Shown here piece after piece: positions 17,753-26,845 of a stretch of DNA of 64,000 nucleotides. The stretch's first letter is position 1, and every line of letters starts with the position of its first letter. The DNA comes from Bacteroidales bacterium (GTDB lineage Bacteria; Bacteroidota; Bacteroidia; Bacteroidales; UBA932). Location: the NCBI GenBank assembly GCA_017415715.1, contig JAFQFD010000046.1:1-64000 (forward strand), in the 5' to 3' direction. The notes under the pieces are model-generated. The model was not told the origin of the DNA, searched no databases, and saw only the letters and a program-made list of their open reading frames with translations. Both the position numbers and the translations under genes were made by a program.

Positions 17753-18739
17753 ATGGATGCAGTCAAGGACAAATGGCTTGTGGTAGTCAATGTTTTCGCG
17801 GCCTCGAAGAAGGCTGGCTCGGTGTGGAAGAAAGCCGCCGTCATGCTTGAGCAGGCGGGTGTGCCATATAAGGCCATGTTCACCGGAGGCGAGGATAATG
17901 CCATAGAGATCAGCCGCAAGGCCAGCGCAGCCGGGTACAGGCGTTTTGTTGCCGTCGGAGGAGACGGAACGGTGCATGATGTGCTCAATGGAATAGCTTC
18001 ATATATATATTCATCTGATGCGTCCGGGGCTGTGCTTTCTGATTTCACTTTGGGTGTCCTTCCGGTGGGTTCGGGTAATGACTGGGTCAAGACTACCGGT
18101 GTTCCGCGTGATGTCCGTGGCGCTGTGGACGTTCTTGCCGAAGGTCATACGGGCCAGCAGGATGTGGTCCGGGTCAGCATTCTTGACAGGCAGGACCATG
18201 AAGTGGTCAAGCGTGTTTCTTATATGGCGAATGTAGGCGGTGTCGGTCTGGACGCCCGTGTGTGCGAGATAGTCAACAGAAAGAAGGAGGCGGGAAAACG
18301 TGGCAAGAAGCTTTATGTGGGAGCGCTGCTTTATTGCATAAGGCATCGTGTCCCTGTGCGTGCCAGAGTCATATGTGACGGTGAAGAAGTTTTTGCAGGC
18401 AAATATCTTTCGATAGCTTTCGGAGTCGGTAAATATTCCGGCGGAGGCATGAGGCAGACGCCTCTTGCGGAGCTCGGAGACGGCCTGCTTGACATAGCCG
18501 TCATTCCGGATATTCCTCTGATGGTCATAGCGAAGGAGGTGCCGAAACTTTTCACCGGCACTTTCCATACTGTTTCCGTATTGACCCAGGCGAAGTGCCG
18601 TGAGGTCCTTGTGATTCCTTATTCGGAAGCCGATGCAGAACCTGTGGAGGTTGACGGAGAGGTTGTAGGTAGAGCTCCGGTGCGCATGGAGGTCATGGCG
18701 GAGCATATAAATGTCGTTATGCCGGGTCCACGTCAATGA
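17753..18739 (+). CDS. Diacylglycerol/lipid kinase family protein
   Basis: A 328-residue DAGK_cat protein (YegS/DgkB type), phosphorylating diacylglycerol or a related lipid. The nucleotide motif AVGGDGTVHDVLNGI is at about residues 66-80, followed by GVLPVGSGNDWVKTTG, then YMANVGGVGLDA and a C-terminal beta domain. Its 3' end overlaps the convergent priA by 23 bases. Confidence 0.9.
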   Translation: MDAVKDKWLVVVNVFAASKKAGSVWKKAAVMLEQAGVPYKAMFTGGEDNAIEISRKASAAGYRRFVAVGGDGTVHDVLNGIASYIYSSDASGAVLSDFTLGVLPVGSGNDWVKTTGVPRDVRGAVDVLAEGHTGQQDVVRVSILDRQDHEVVKRVSYMANVGGVGLDARVCEIVNRKKEAGKRGKKLYVGALLYCIRHRVPVRARVICDGEEVFAGKYLSIAFGVGKYSGGGMRQTPLAELGDGLLDIAVIPDIPLMVIAKEVPKLFTGTFHTVSVLTQAKCREVLVIPYSEADAEPVEVDGEVVGRAPVRMEVMAEHINVVMPGPRQ

Positions 18740-20978
18740 CGATGTGATCGGCATATTTCCCATCGTTTTCAAACTTGCGGACAATGTCTGCTACGGCCTG
18801 CTTGCCGGCCTTGAGCTGGCGGTCCTTGCGCAGGCTGATGCGGATGCATCTGATGTGCTGGTCGGCGACCTTGCCGACGGCCGGGGCGTACGGTCCTGTG
18901 ACCGGACTGCCCGGCAGGGCTAAGGCGCCCGGCCTCATGCCGAAGTGTCTCTTCAGAATGTCTGCCAGCGAGCGGGCCATCCTTTCTGCCCGGTCTTCAT
19001 ATCTGTCCCTGATGGTGATCTCGATTATTCTTGAGTATGGAGGAAAGTTGAAAGCCTTTCTTTCAAGGAGAAGCGTACTGTTCTGCGGGTCTTCTTCCTT
19101 GTTGATAAGTTTTTGATATATAGGATGTTCCGGTTGTGATGTCTGGATGACGAACATGCCCTTGCTTCCGCGTCTTCCGCATCGGCCCCTGAACTGCTCG
19201 AGCAGTTGCAGGGCCTTCTCGTCGGCGCGGAAATCCTGCATGCCGAGCAGGGTGTCTGCTGCTATTACGGCAACCAGTGAGAGCCTGCTGAAATCAAATC
19301 CCTTGGTAAGGATCTGTGTTCCTACCAATATGTCTATCTCACCTTTGGCGAATGCCTTGATGGTCTTTGTTTCGTAGCCTTTGTTCTGGGCCGTGTCGCT
19401 GTCCAGCCTTGCCACTCTCGCTTCCGGGAACAATGCCGCCGCCTCTTCCTCTATCTTCTGGGTGCCGGCTCCGAGCGGCTTCAGCGGACCGTTGCACTTC
19501 TGGCATGTGCCTGTATGGCGCATCCTGTGGCCGCAGTAGTGACATATCATGTCGCCACTCCTGTGCAGGCTCATGCTGACATTGCAGTGCGGGCATTTCG
19601 CCAGCTCGCCGCACTCTTCGCACTGCAGGGCCGGGGCCCATGCGCGCCTCGAGCGCAGGATCATCACCTGGCCGCCCTCTGCAAGCGTCTTCTTGATATG
19701 CTCTATCAGTTTTCTGGAGAAACTTCCGACCATGCCCCGCTTCTTCCTCTCTGCCTTGGTGTCGATTATCTCTATGTCAGAGTCTTCCGATCCGTGATAT
19801 CTTTCCTTTAATTCTACAAGAATATGTTTGCCGCACTCGCAGTTGTAAGCCTCTTCAAGTGAAGGGGTTGCGGAACCGAGTATGATGTCGCTTCCCTGGA
19901 TCTGAGAGAGCATCAGTGCGGTGTCTCGTCCGTTGTATCTTGGAGCAGGGGAGTCCTGCTTGTATGAGCTGTCGTGCTCTTCGTCCACGATGATAAGGCC
20001 TATGTCGTGGTGTGGCAGGAATAGAGCAGAGCGCGTTCCGAGCGTGATGTATCCGTCCCTGCTGTTTCTGATGCATTCTGCAGTATTCCTCCTGCCTGCT
20101 GCCGTGATGCCCGAGTGGAACACGAGAAGACTCTCTCCGAAATGTTCCTCAAGCCTGTCCTCCAACTGTCTGCTCAATGCAATTTCGGGAACGAGATACA
20201 GCACATTCTTGCCTTTCGATATGGCTTCCTGGGCCAGTCTGATGTATATTTCCGTCTTGCCCGAACCGGTCACGCCATGCAGCATCACAGGCTTGGCCTT
20301 TGCGAATCCTGCCTTTATTTCCGAGTATGCCTTCTCCTGCGCCTGGCTGAGAGTGAGTCTTGCTCCCTGTTCGTTGGCGTTTCCATTCATGTCGGAAACC
20401 TCTCCCTCCGGTGCGGCTTTGCCGGCTCTCGCTGCCTCGAGCGCCGCCTTGGCCGTCTCCAGTTCCATGCGTATCTTCCCGACACCCTCTTCCAATGCGA
20501 ACTTCTTCTTGGTGCCCTCCTTGGCCTTCCGAAGCTGTTCTTCCTTCTTTGCCAGTCTCTCCTCGATCTTGGCTACGCGTCCCTCCATGCTGCGGATTAT
20601 CTTCTCCCGGCGTTCCCTGGAGGTCTTCAGCGCAGCAGCTCGAGCCTCCTCAAGCGTGACCTTCATAGCAGGGTAGGCGGCCTTGTAGACCTCGCCGATG
20701 CTGCACATGTAATATTCTGCAATATATCTCCAGAGCCTTATCTCTTCCTGATATGTTTTCTCGAGGTCTGTCTCTATTGATACGACCGGAAGTATCCTTT
20801 CAGGGGCAATCTCCGGTGTGATGTCAACAGCGCTCACAACCCCGACATACTCCTTCGCCCCGAACCTCACCTTCACTCTGTCTCCCACCTCGATCTTTAC
20901 CTCCTTAGCCACCGCATAGCAAGGCTCCCACTCAAGTCTGAGCGGCAGGATGACGGATATGTAGAGCACCTCACTCAT
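18717..20978 (-). CDS. priA: Primosomal protein N' (replication restart helicase)
   Basis: A 753-residue superfamily 2 helicase that reloads the replisome at stalled forks. Order: 3'-DNA-binding domain, a Lys/Glu-rich coiled-coil insert (about residues 130-190), helicase Walker A GVTGSGKTEIY, DEEHDSSYKQ (DEEH box), GSATPSLEE, then eight Cys in zinc-binding pairs (CEECGELAKCPHC, CHYCGHR, CQKC), GTQILTKGFDFSRL and QFRGRCGRRG. The start at 20978 (MSEVLYISV) lies just downstream of an alternative in-frame start at 20996. Confidence 0.95.
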   Translation of the reverse strand: MSEVLYISVILPLRLEWEPCYAVAKEVKIEVGDRVKVRFGAKEYVGVVSAVDITPEIAPERILPVVSIETDLEKTYQEEIRLWRYIAEYYMCSIGEVYKAAYPAMKVTLEEARAAALKTSRERREKIIRSMEGRVAKIEERLAKKEEQLRKAKEGTKKKFALEEGVGKIRMELETAKAALEAARAGKAAPEGEVSDMNGNANEQGARLTLSQAQEKAYSEIKAGFAKAKPVMLHGVTGSGKTEIYIRLAQEAISKGKNVLYLVPEIALSRQLEDRLEEHFGESLLVFHSGITAAGRRNTAECIRNSRDGYITLGTRSALFLPHHDIGLIIVDEEHDSSYKQDSPAPRYNGRDTALMLSQIQGSDIILGSATPSLEEAYNCECGKHILVELKERYHGSEDSDIEIIDTKAERKKRGMVGSFSRKLIEHIKKTLAEGGQVMILRSRRAWAPALQCEECGELAKCPHCNVSMSLHRSGDMICHYCGHRMRHTGTCQKCNGPLKPLGAGTQKIEEEAAALFPEARVARLDSDTAQNKGYETKTIKAFAKGEIDILVGTQILTKGFDFSRLSLVAVIAADTLLGMQDFRADEKALQLLEQFRGRCGRRGSKGMFVIQTSQPEHPIYQKLINKEEDPQNSTLLLERKAFNFPPYSRIIEITIRDRYEDRAERMARSLADILKRHFGMRPGALALPGSPVTGPYAPAVGKVADQHIRCIRISLRKDRQLKAGKQAVADIVRKFENDGKYADHIVIDVDPA

Positions 20979-21073
20979 AGGACTGCGAATATACAAAACT
21001 AATTTCTAAAACACCCCAAAACCACCACCGGGAAAGGAAAAATCGAAAATTTTGACAAAAAGTGAAAGAAAAA

Positions 21074-21104
21074 TTTGCAGGTAAAGAAAAAATGCCTACC
21101 TTTG
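21074..21104 (+). promoter_or_regulatory. Consensus Bacteroides-type promoter of tRNA-Phe
   Basis: TTTG (21074-21077), exactly 19 bases, then TACCTTTG (21097-21104): a full match to TTTG-N19-TAnnTTTG. Predicted transcription start near 21111, giving a leader of about 70 bases before the mature tRNA. Confidence 0.8.
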
Positions 21105-21179
21105 CAATCCCAAACGAAAAGAATGGGACGTTCTTTGGAACAAACAACAAGTTCTTAAATTCATTTTTGGAACAAAAAT

Positions 21180-21252
21180 GGTGTCATAGCTCAGTTGGTA
21201 GAGCAAAGGACTGAAAATCCTTGTGTCCCTGGTTCGATTCCCGGTGACACCA
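21180..21252 (+). tRNA. tRNA-Phe (GAA anticodon)
   Basis: A 73-base cloverleaf: acceptor GGTGTCA with TGACACC plus discriminator A (21252), D arm GCTC-AGTTGGTA-GAGC, anticodon stem AAGGA/TCCTT with loop CTGAAAA (anticodon GAA at 21213-21215), T arm CCTGG-TTCGATT-CCCGG. CCA is not encoded (CGC follows). A strong terminator follows within 5 bases. Confidence 0.97.
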
Positions 21253-21255
21253 CGC

Positions 21256-21290
21256 AAAAAGGCTTTCGAGATTTCTCGAAAGCCTTTTTT
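21256..21290 (+). terminator. Rho-independent terminator of tRNA-Phe
   Basis: AAAAAGGCTTTCGAGA (21256-21271) pairs with TCTCGAAAGCCTTTTT from 21274, a 15-16 bp stem with a tiny loop and a run of T. AT-rich ends make it usable in both directions. Confidence 0.9.
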
Positions 21291-21310
21291 GTTATGCGGT
21301 GAGCGCTATG

Positions 21311-21442
21311 TGCGTTTTGCTTAACTTGTTGATACCCAAGGCTTTTATAGGTCTAGCCTGCATGGCTGGGAAGGCAGGCTGGACCTGTTAAGTGCTTGAT
21401 GGATAGGCTGTTGGGTGGAACGCTCGTAACGCATCAGGCTAG
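21311..21442. repeat. Compact nest of inverted repeats between tRNA-Phe and the glycosidase gene
   Basis: A central hairpin (21349-21361 with 21374-21386, 13 positions with one G-U, 12-nt loop) is flanked by further complementary pairs: TGCGTT (21311) with AACGCA (21428), CTTAAC (21320) with GTTAAG (21387), and ACCCAA (21334) with TTGGGT (21411). The last two cross each other, which would be a pseudoknot in RNA. CTAGCCTG (21353-21360) can also pair with CAGGCTAG at 21435-21442, the glycosidase stop. It may be the glycosidase terminator or a small structured RNA. Confidence 0.55.
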
Positions 21443-23598
21443 TATGTCAGGGCTTCTTCGTGGTAGGTGCTGAAGCATGGGTAGTTGTTGAGCGGGTCCG
21501 GGGTGCAGAAGGTCACGCCTTCGAAGAGAGGGGAGTCCTGCTGGCCCTGCTGCTCGTGGATTTCGAGGTCGGCGTCGCATCCGTCGAGTTTGACAGACAC
21601 TTTGCCGTTGTGGTAGCTGTAGTGCAGGGTGCCGCTTCCGATCTTGACTTTGGTTTCGAGGTCAGTGATTTCTGCCGGGATGTGCGGCTCGATGACTATC
21701 TTGCCCTCAAGCAGGTTCGGACGGATGCCGAGGAAATGCTGGTACCATGCGCGCAGGTGCTCGGCATTGCTCCACGCCTGAAGGAATGTGCCGGAGCGCT
21801 TTACCCATGACTGGCCTTCACGTGGATGAGCGTCAGCATTCTCGCTGAGGCTGCCGACGGCTCCTTCGTTGAGAGCCTGCCTGTTCATGTTCTTGAAAAG
21901 CTCCCATGCAGGTTCGACCTGTCCGTACTCGATCATCCTCTGCATCGCAGCTCCATTGTTCCAGAGCCAGATTGTACCGTTGTGGTATGCGTCGTCCTTG
22001 TGATAATAGTGCCAGTTCTCGTGCTGAGGATGGAACTGCGGATCCCACTGGGCGAGCGATGCGACGCCCCATGGATATACGAGTTCTTCCCATACCCGCC
22101 TTGTGACCTTTTGCTTGAAAGTGTCATCATTCACAAGTTCGAAGCAGTATAGCTGGTTCGGGCGGAACTGCTTGTCCGGAGTTCCGTCTGAGTTTAAGTG
22201 ATCATATATAAGAGCCTCATCCTTGGCGCAGTAGTCGCGCTCGAAGTTGCTTGCCAACAGTGTAGCCAGACCACTCCATTCCTCTGCCGAAGCGGTGTCG
22301 CCCATGAGACGGGCGATCTCGCTGCCGGCAGTAAGCTGGCCGTACCATAGTGCCTGGATGTCATTGGCCCTGTCGCCTCGTGGAGAGCCCGGGATGCCGT
22401 TTCTCTTCACGTCCATCCATGTGTCTGCGTCGGCGTGGGTGAGGTAGCCGTTCTCGTCAGTGTAGTTCTTTATCGAGGCGTCGATGCTTGTCTTGATGGC
22501 AGGGTAGAGGTCGTGCAGGAAGTCTATGTCTCCCGAATATCTGGCAACCTCAAGCGCCTGGATGACGAAGCGCGGAGTACCGTCTGTAGTATTATATAGT
22601 ATGCCTTCCAGGTTTGCCCTGTTAGGGATTCTGCCGTATGTTTCAGACGCTGGATCGGTGTCCTGGAGCTGGGCGAAGTCCTTGAGGATCTGCTTTGCGG
22701 TCTCGAACTGTCCGGTCACCAGGCATGCGCCAGGGAATGATATGAACATGTCTCGTCCCCAATATTCATTGAACCATGGCAGGCCGGCATAAATGCCCTT
22801 GCCCTGCTGCTCTGTGATGAGCTCGTCCATGGTGATGGTTATCCAGTTCAGGGCGCTGTCAAGCGACGGCAGGTTGGTCTTCACATAGTTGTAATCTGTG
22901 ATGAGTCCGCTGATCCTTTCCTTCCTCTCCTTCATCATCTGCCTGCCTGACTTACGATACAGGTCGGCGAGTGCAATGCATTCATCTTCAGTGCCATATG
23001 TCATTATGAATCCGTCAGCCTCCGCCCCGGCCTTGATGCCGTCTCCGAACCTCACGAAACCGGTTTTCCTGGCCGGTGCAATGAGGATATTCATGTCTGG
23101 AGCCTCTGTCGGAGTCAGGAACAGCCCGTGTTCCGAATCTTTCACTTCCGATATGTGGCTGAGGTCAGGAACAATGAAGAGAGAATCTGCGATGGAAACC
23201 AGATCGATCGAGAGAATTGGGGTATTGTCAAGCATCTGGAATGTCTCCTGAGTGTGGCCCCAGCCGCGAACGATCCTGTCCGGATAAACGACGCATTCGA
23301 GAGCGTCCTTCCTGTTGAGCGTGAGGTCCGAGCCTATGGCCGGGTCGTCAACGCCGATGGCGTAGTCGGCCAGTATCCTCTTCTTTGCCATGTTCCATCC
23401 CGACCACCATTCTGTCTTCTCCTGGTGTGTCGTTCCATACCAGTATCCGGCCTTTTTGTCGGTGTATGAATACTCCCTGTTTTCCTCAGGTGAAACCAAT
23501 ACTCCAATTGTGTCAGAGGCCATTTCTCTGTTTCCAAATCCGCATGACTGCGCAATCACAGTCGCTGCCAACAGGCAGATTCCAGCTGTCTTTTTCAT
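21439..23598 (-). CDS. Exported amylo-alpha-1,6-glucosidase/MGH1-like glycoside hydrolase
   Basis: A 719-residue probable lipoprotein: signal peptide MKKTAGICLLAATVIAQSC with Cys19 as lipidation site. Residues about 260-680 form the (alpha/alpha)6 barrel of glycogen-debranching C-domain/MGH1-like enzymes, with GLPWFNEYWGRDMFISFPG, GRIPNRAN, DADTWMD, FRPNQLYC and YHNGTIWLWNNG. Such enzymes cut alpha-glucosidic or related links in oligosaccharides at the cell surface or periplasm; exact specificity is open. It is not in a SusCD locus here, and stands alone, divergent from trmO. Confidence 0.83.
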   Translation of the reverse strand: MKKTAGICLLAATVIAQSCGFGNREMASDTIGVLVSPEENREYSYTDKKAGYWYGTTHQEKTEWWSGWNMAKKRILADYAIGVDDPAIGSDLTLNRKDALECVVYPDRIVRGWGHTQETFQMLDNTPILSIDLVSIADSLFIVPDLSHISEVKDSEHGLFLTPTEAPDMNILIAPARKTGFVRFGDGIKAGAEADGFIMTYGTEDECIALADLYRKSGRQMMKERKERISGLITDYNYVKTNLPSLDSALNWITITMDELITEQQGKGIYAGLPWFNEYWGRDMFISFPGACLVTGQFETAKQILKDFAQLQDTDPASETYGRIPNRANLEGILYNTTDGTPRFVIQALEVARYSGDIDFLHDLYPAIKTSIDASIKNYTDENGYLTHADADTWMDVKRNGIPGSPRGDRANDIQALWYGQLTAGSEIARLMGDTASAEEWSGLATLLASNFERDYCAKDEALIYDHLNSDGTPDKQFRPNQLYCFELVNDDTFKQKVTRRVWEELVYPWGVASLAQWDPQFHPQHENWHYYHKDDAYHNGTIWLWNNGAAMQRMIEYGQVEPAWELFKNMNRQALNEGAVGSLSENADAHPREGQSWVKRSGTFLQAWSNAEHLRAWYQHFLGIRPNLLEGKIVIEPHIPAEITDLETKVKIGSGTLHYSYHNGKVSVKLDGCDADLEIHEQQGQQDSPLFEGVTFCTPDPLNNYPCFSTYHEEALTY

Positions 23599-23668
23599 GT
23601 CTGTAATCAATAATTTCTATAAAGTTACATAAATTTTATAAATTTGAGGGTTGTAACTATGATTTGTC

Positions 23669-24355
23669 ATGGAAATCAGGCCGATTGCGCATATCAGGAC
23701 GGAGTTTCCCGAAAAATTCGGGATTCCACGTCAGAGCGGTCTTGCAGAGAGCCTCTCGGGCAAGATCGTCTTTGAAAAGGAGTTCAGGAACATTGATTCA
23801 TTGAGGGGTCTTGAGGATTTCTCTCACCTTTGGCTGATCTGGGAGTTCTCTGCCAACAGGCATTCCGAGTGGCAGCCGACGGTGAGGCCTCCGCGCCTTG
23901 GCGGCAACGCCCACATGGGCGTCTTCGCGACAAGGTCGCCATACAGGCCGAACCCTATAGGCCTGTCATGCGTGGAGATCACTTCCATAGAACCGGATAC
24001 ACCTGATGGCCCGGTCATATATGTAAAGGGAGCCGACCTTATGGACGGTACTCCCATATATGATATAAAGCCGTATATAAGATATGCGGATTCCCGTCCG
24101 GAGGCCGTCTGCGGCTATGTCGACGAACTGTCGGAACGGAAGCTTAATGTGAAGATTTCTGCTGAACTTGTGTCGAAAGTTACTGACGATGATGTTCTGG
24201 CCGCGCTTGTCGAGACTTTAAGCCTGGATCCGCGTCCTTCATATCACAACGACCCGCACAGGGAGTATGGACTCTCATTTGCCGGATATAATGTGAAGTT
24301 CGTCGTATGTGCCGATATTCTTAATGTAATAGAGATCGAGAGCGAGGGATTGTAG
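23669..24355 (+). CDS. trmO: tRNA (t6A37-N6)-methyltransferase TrmO-like
   Basis: A 228-residue TsaA/TrmO-type beta-barrel methyltransferase that methylates N6 of threonylcarbamoyl-A37 in threonine tRNAs. Visible motifs are GIPRQSGL, EDFSHLWLIWEF, MGVFATRSPYRPNPIGLS and GTPIYDIKPYI; a C-terminal extension (LSLDPRPSYHNDPHREYGL) is the usual TrmO tail. A TAAATTTG box at 23639-23646 is a likely promoter. Confidence 0.9.
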   Translation: MEIRPIAHIRTEFPEKFGIPRQSGLAESLSGKIVFEKEFRNIDSLRGLEDFSHLWLIWEFSANRHSEWQPTVRPPRLGGNAHMGVFATRSPYRPNPIGLSCVEITSIEPDTPDGPVIYVKGADLMDGTPIYDIKPYIRYADSRPEAVCGYVDELSERKLNVKISAELVSKVTDDDVLAALVETLSLDPRPSYHNDPHREYGLSFAGYNVKFVVCADILNVIEIESEGL

Positions 24356-24397
24356 AAAATAATATATCTTTGCACGCAATTCTAACCATAAGGATAT

Positions 24398-25015
24398 ATG
24401 TTGAAAATTCTGCGCTCGTCGATTTTTGCGGGCATATGCATAGGAACAGCGGGGTTCGGATTCCTCGCTTCAGGCATTCAGGCTGAGACTTACGGCAGCC
24501 TTGTGGGTGCCGTACTCTTCTCCCTCGGCCTTCTTGCCGTGGTGGGATATAAACTGAAGCTTTATACCGGAACAGCCGGTTTCATAGAGAAGAACCAGGT
24601 CGGAGAACTCTTCCTCATACTTCTTGGAAACATCATAGGATGCCTTTGCCTTGCACTGCTCGCCAGGGTTTCACCGATGGACATACAGGGCGCCGCGCAG
24701 AATATCCTGGAGCTCCGCCTCCGCACCGGAGCGCTCCGCTGCGGCCTTCTCGGCATCGGCTGCGGTTTCCTGATGACGACAGCGGTGACATTCGCCCGTC
24801 AGGAGAAGTATCTTCCGCTCCTGTTCGGCGTGCCGCTCTTCATCGTATGCGGCTTCACCCACTGCGTGGCCGACGCCTTCTACTACCTCTGCGTGCCGGT
24901 GGCATTCATGAAAGCTCATGCCCTCCAGATCCTCGGAGTATACGCATGCATCGTGATCGGCAACCTGATCGGCTGCAATCTATACAGAATAGTTCTGGCC
25001 AAAGATCAGTATTGA
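24398..25015 (+). CDS. Formate/nitrite transporter (FNT) family channel
   Basis: A 205-residue membrane protein with about six hydrophobic segments. The KLKLYTGTAGFI segment after TM2 and the CGFTHCVADAFYYL segment with a central His fit FNT proteins, as does the length being slightly under the usual 250-280. Substrate (formate, nitrite or hydrosulfide) cannot be told. A TATCTTTG -7 box lies at 24365-24372. Confidence 0.75.
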   Translation: MLKILRSSIFAGICIGTAGFGFLASGIQAETYGSLVGAVLFSLGLLAVVGYKLKLYTGTAGFIEKNQVGELFLILLGNIIGCLCLALLARVSPMDIQGAAQNILELRLRTGALRCGLLGIGCGFLMTTAVTFARQEKYLPLLFGVPLFIVCGFTHCVADAFYYLCVPVAFMKAHALQILGVYACIVIGNLIGCNLYRIVLAKDQY

Positions 25016-25033
25016 TTTCATGTTCAGACTGGT

Positions 25034-25140
25034 GTGACACATAAATACGTATCTGTGTCACGCCGATAGGGAAAACTGCCCGAATCAGCCCAAAAACAAT
25101 ACCGGCGTGACAAATCAAAGAAGATATTTGTCACGCCGGT
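25034..25140. terminator. Two tandem hairpins between convergent genes
   Basis: First hairpin GTGACAC (25034-25040) with GTGTCAC (25055-25061). Second, a perfect 15-bp stem from ACCGGCGTGACAAAT (25101-25115) and its complement (25126-25140) with a 10-base loop. The arms share TGTCACGCCG, so the second left arm can also pair with 25056-25065. The position between the FNT and DUF2147 genes fits bidirectional termination, though T-tracts are short. Confidence 0.65.
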
Positions 25141-25149
25141 TGTTGTGTG

Positions 25150-25578
25150 TTATTTCACTCTAAGCCAGTTCATTGTCCTTCCGAGTAGTCCTTTCTTGTC
25201 GAGTGATCCGCGGACTCTTAGGATGTCGCCCTCTACCTTCATCGAGCAGTTGTAGGTCTTTCCGTTGCCCGGATCGTAGATCGAGCCTCCGCCGTACTCG
25301 TTGCCGCCCTGTGCCTTGAGGCCGCTGAGCATGTTCAGACCGATGATCTGTCTTGTGCGGAGAGACTTGTCGGGGTTCTTGTTGTCTACTGCAGGAGAGC
25401 CGTCAGCTTCTGTAGGATTCTGGAGCCATACTACCTTGCCGTTGTATACGTCGCCGCTCTTGTAGACCTCTACGATTGCCGATCCGTCTTCGAGTTTCCA
25501 CTTTCCTGCAACGTCCTGTGCGAATGCTGCCGCAAGGGGCAGAAGCATGAAGATCATGCTGAAAATAATCTTTTTCAT
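25150..25578 (-). CDS. DUF2147 secreted protein
   Basis: A 142-residue protein with signal peptide MKKIIFSMIFMLLPLAAAFA, then DVAGKWKLEDGSAIVEVYKS, GKVVWLQNP, LNMLSGLK, GGSIYDPGNGKTYNC and VRGSLDKKGLLGRTMNW, which is the DUF2147 pattern across its whole length. Family function is unknown; the fold is lipocalin-like. TATATTTG at 25613-25606 is its likely -7 box. Confidence 0.9.
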   Translation of the reverse strand: MKKIIFSMIFMLLPLAAAFAQDVAGKWKLEDGSAIVEVYKSGDVYNGKVVWLQNPTEADGSPAVDNKNPDKSLRTRQIIGLNMLSGLKAQGGNEYGGGSIYDPGNGKTYNCSMKVEGDILRVRGSLDKKGLLGRTMNWLRVK

Positions 25579-25697
25579 CTCTTGTCTGGGTTTTAGTTAC
25601 ATGTGCAAATATACCGACTTCCGAAAAAGATTGTTATATTTGTGGGTATTTTGTGGTAAAATACGCATTAATAACGCCAAAATTGGGAGAGAAACTT

Positions 25698-26813
25698 ATG
25701 GGCAAGATCATTTTGACGGGAGACCGTCCTACAGGCAAACTTCATTTGGGACACTATGTCGGATCACTCAAGAGGAGAGTAGAACTCCAGAATTCGGGTG
25801 AGTACGAAAAGATATTCATCATGATTGCAGACGCGCAGGCACTGACAGACAATGCCGATAACCCTGAAAAGGTGCGTCAGAACATCATAGAGGTGGCATT
25901 GGACTACCTTTCTGCGGGCCTCGACCCTGAGAAGGTCACAATCTTCATCCAGTCTCAGGTACCTGAGCTCTGCGAGCTGGCATTCTATTATATGAACCTT
26001 GTCACAGTGCAGAGACTGCAGCGTAATCCGACTGTAAAGCAGGAGGTGCAGCTGAGAGGCTTCTCAGACTGCGAGGATGATGAGACTCAGAATAAGAAGG
26101 GCATCCCTGTGGGATTCTTCACATATCCGATAAGCCAGGCGTCAGACATCACGGCGTTCCGTGCTACAACGGTGCCTGTGGGCGTGGACCAGGCTCCTAT
26201 GATCGAGCAGACACGCGAAATCGTGCACAAGTTCAATACAGTGTACGGCGAGACTCTCGTGACTCCGGAGATGATGCTTCCGGAAAATGCGACATGCTGC
26301 CGCCTCCCCGGCACTGACGGAAAGGCGAAGATGAGCAAGTCTCTCGGAAACTGCATCTATCTTTCAGACACATCAAAGGAGATCAAGAAGAAGGTCAACA
26401 GCATGTACACCGACCCTGAGCATCTCCAGATCACCGATCCTGGCCACATTGAGGGCAACGTGGTATTCACATATCTCGACGCATTCAGCACAGACGAGCA
26501 TTTCGCGAAGTATCTTCCTGAGTATGCAAACCTCGAGGAGATGAAGGATCACTACCGCCGCGGCGGACTGGGAGACGGCACATGCAAGAAGTTCCTCTTC
26601 AACATCATGGAGGAGTTCCTGCAGCCTATGCGCGAGAGAAGAGCGCATTACGAGCAGAATATCCCGCAGGTATATGAGATCCTGCGCAAGGGCTCTGAAG
26701 TGGCCCGCGCAGAGGCCGCAAAGACCCTCGCGGATGTACGCAAGGCCATGAAGATCGACTATTTCGACGATGCCGAACTGATTGCCGAGCATACGAAGAA
26801 ATACCAGAAATAA
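25698..26813 (+). CDS. trpS: Tryptophan--tRNA ligase
   Basis: A 371-residue class I aminoacyl-tRNA synthetase charging tRNA-Trp. GDRPTGKLHLGHYVGSL contains the HIGH-type motif and AKMSKSLGN the KMSKS motif; PVGVDQAPMIEQTREI is typical of TrpRS. The ATG at 25698 after GGGAGAGAAACTT is preferred to an in-frame upstream start 15 codons earlier, since homologues start at GDRPTGKLH. A TATATTTG box is at 25635-25642. Confidence 0.95.
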   Translation: MGKIILTGDRPTGKLHLGHYVGSLKRRVELQNSGEYEKIFIMIADAQALTDNADNPEKVRQNIIEVALDYLSAGLDPEKVTIFIQSQVPELCELAFYYMNLVTVQRLQRNPTVKQEVQLRGFSDCEDDETQNKKGIPVGFFTYPISQASDITAFRATTVPVGVDQAPMIEQTREIVHKFNTVYGETLVTPEMMLPENATCCRLPGTDGKAKMSKSLGNCIYLSDTSKEIKKKVNSMYTDPEHLQITDPGHIEGNVVFTYLDAFSTDEHFAKYLPEYANLEEMKDHYRRGGLGDGTCKKFLFNIMEEFLQPMRERRAHYEQNIPQVYEILRKGSEVARAEAAKTLADVRKAMKIDYFDDAELIAEHTKKYQK

Positions 26814-26845
26814 TATTATAGTGTATTAAAAACTAAACCAACCTT

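Noticed and set aside
21180-21252. tRNA-Phe as an integration site of a genomic island
   Set aside because: No integrase and no direct repeat of the tRNA 3' end was found nearby; the next gene is an ordinary secreted glycosidase.
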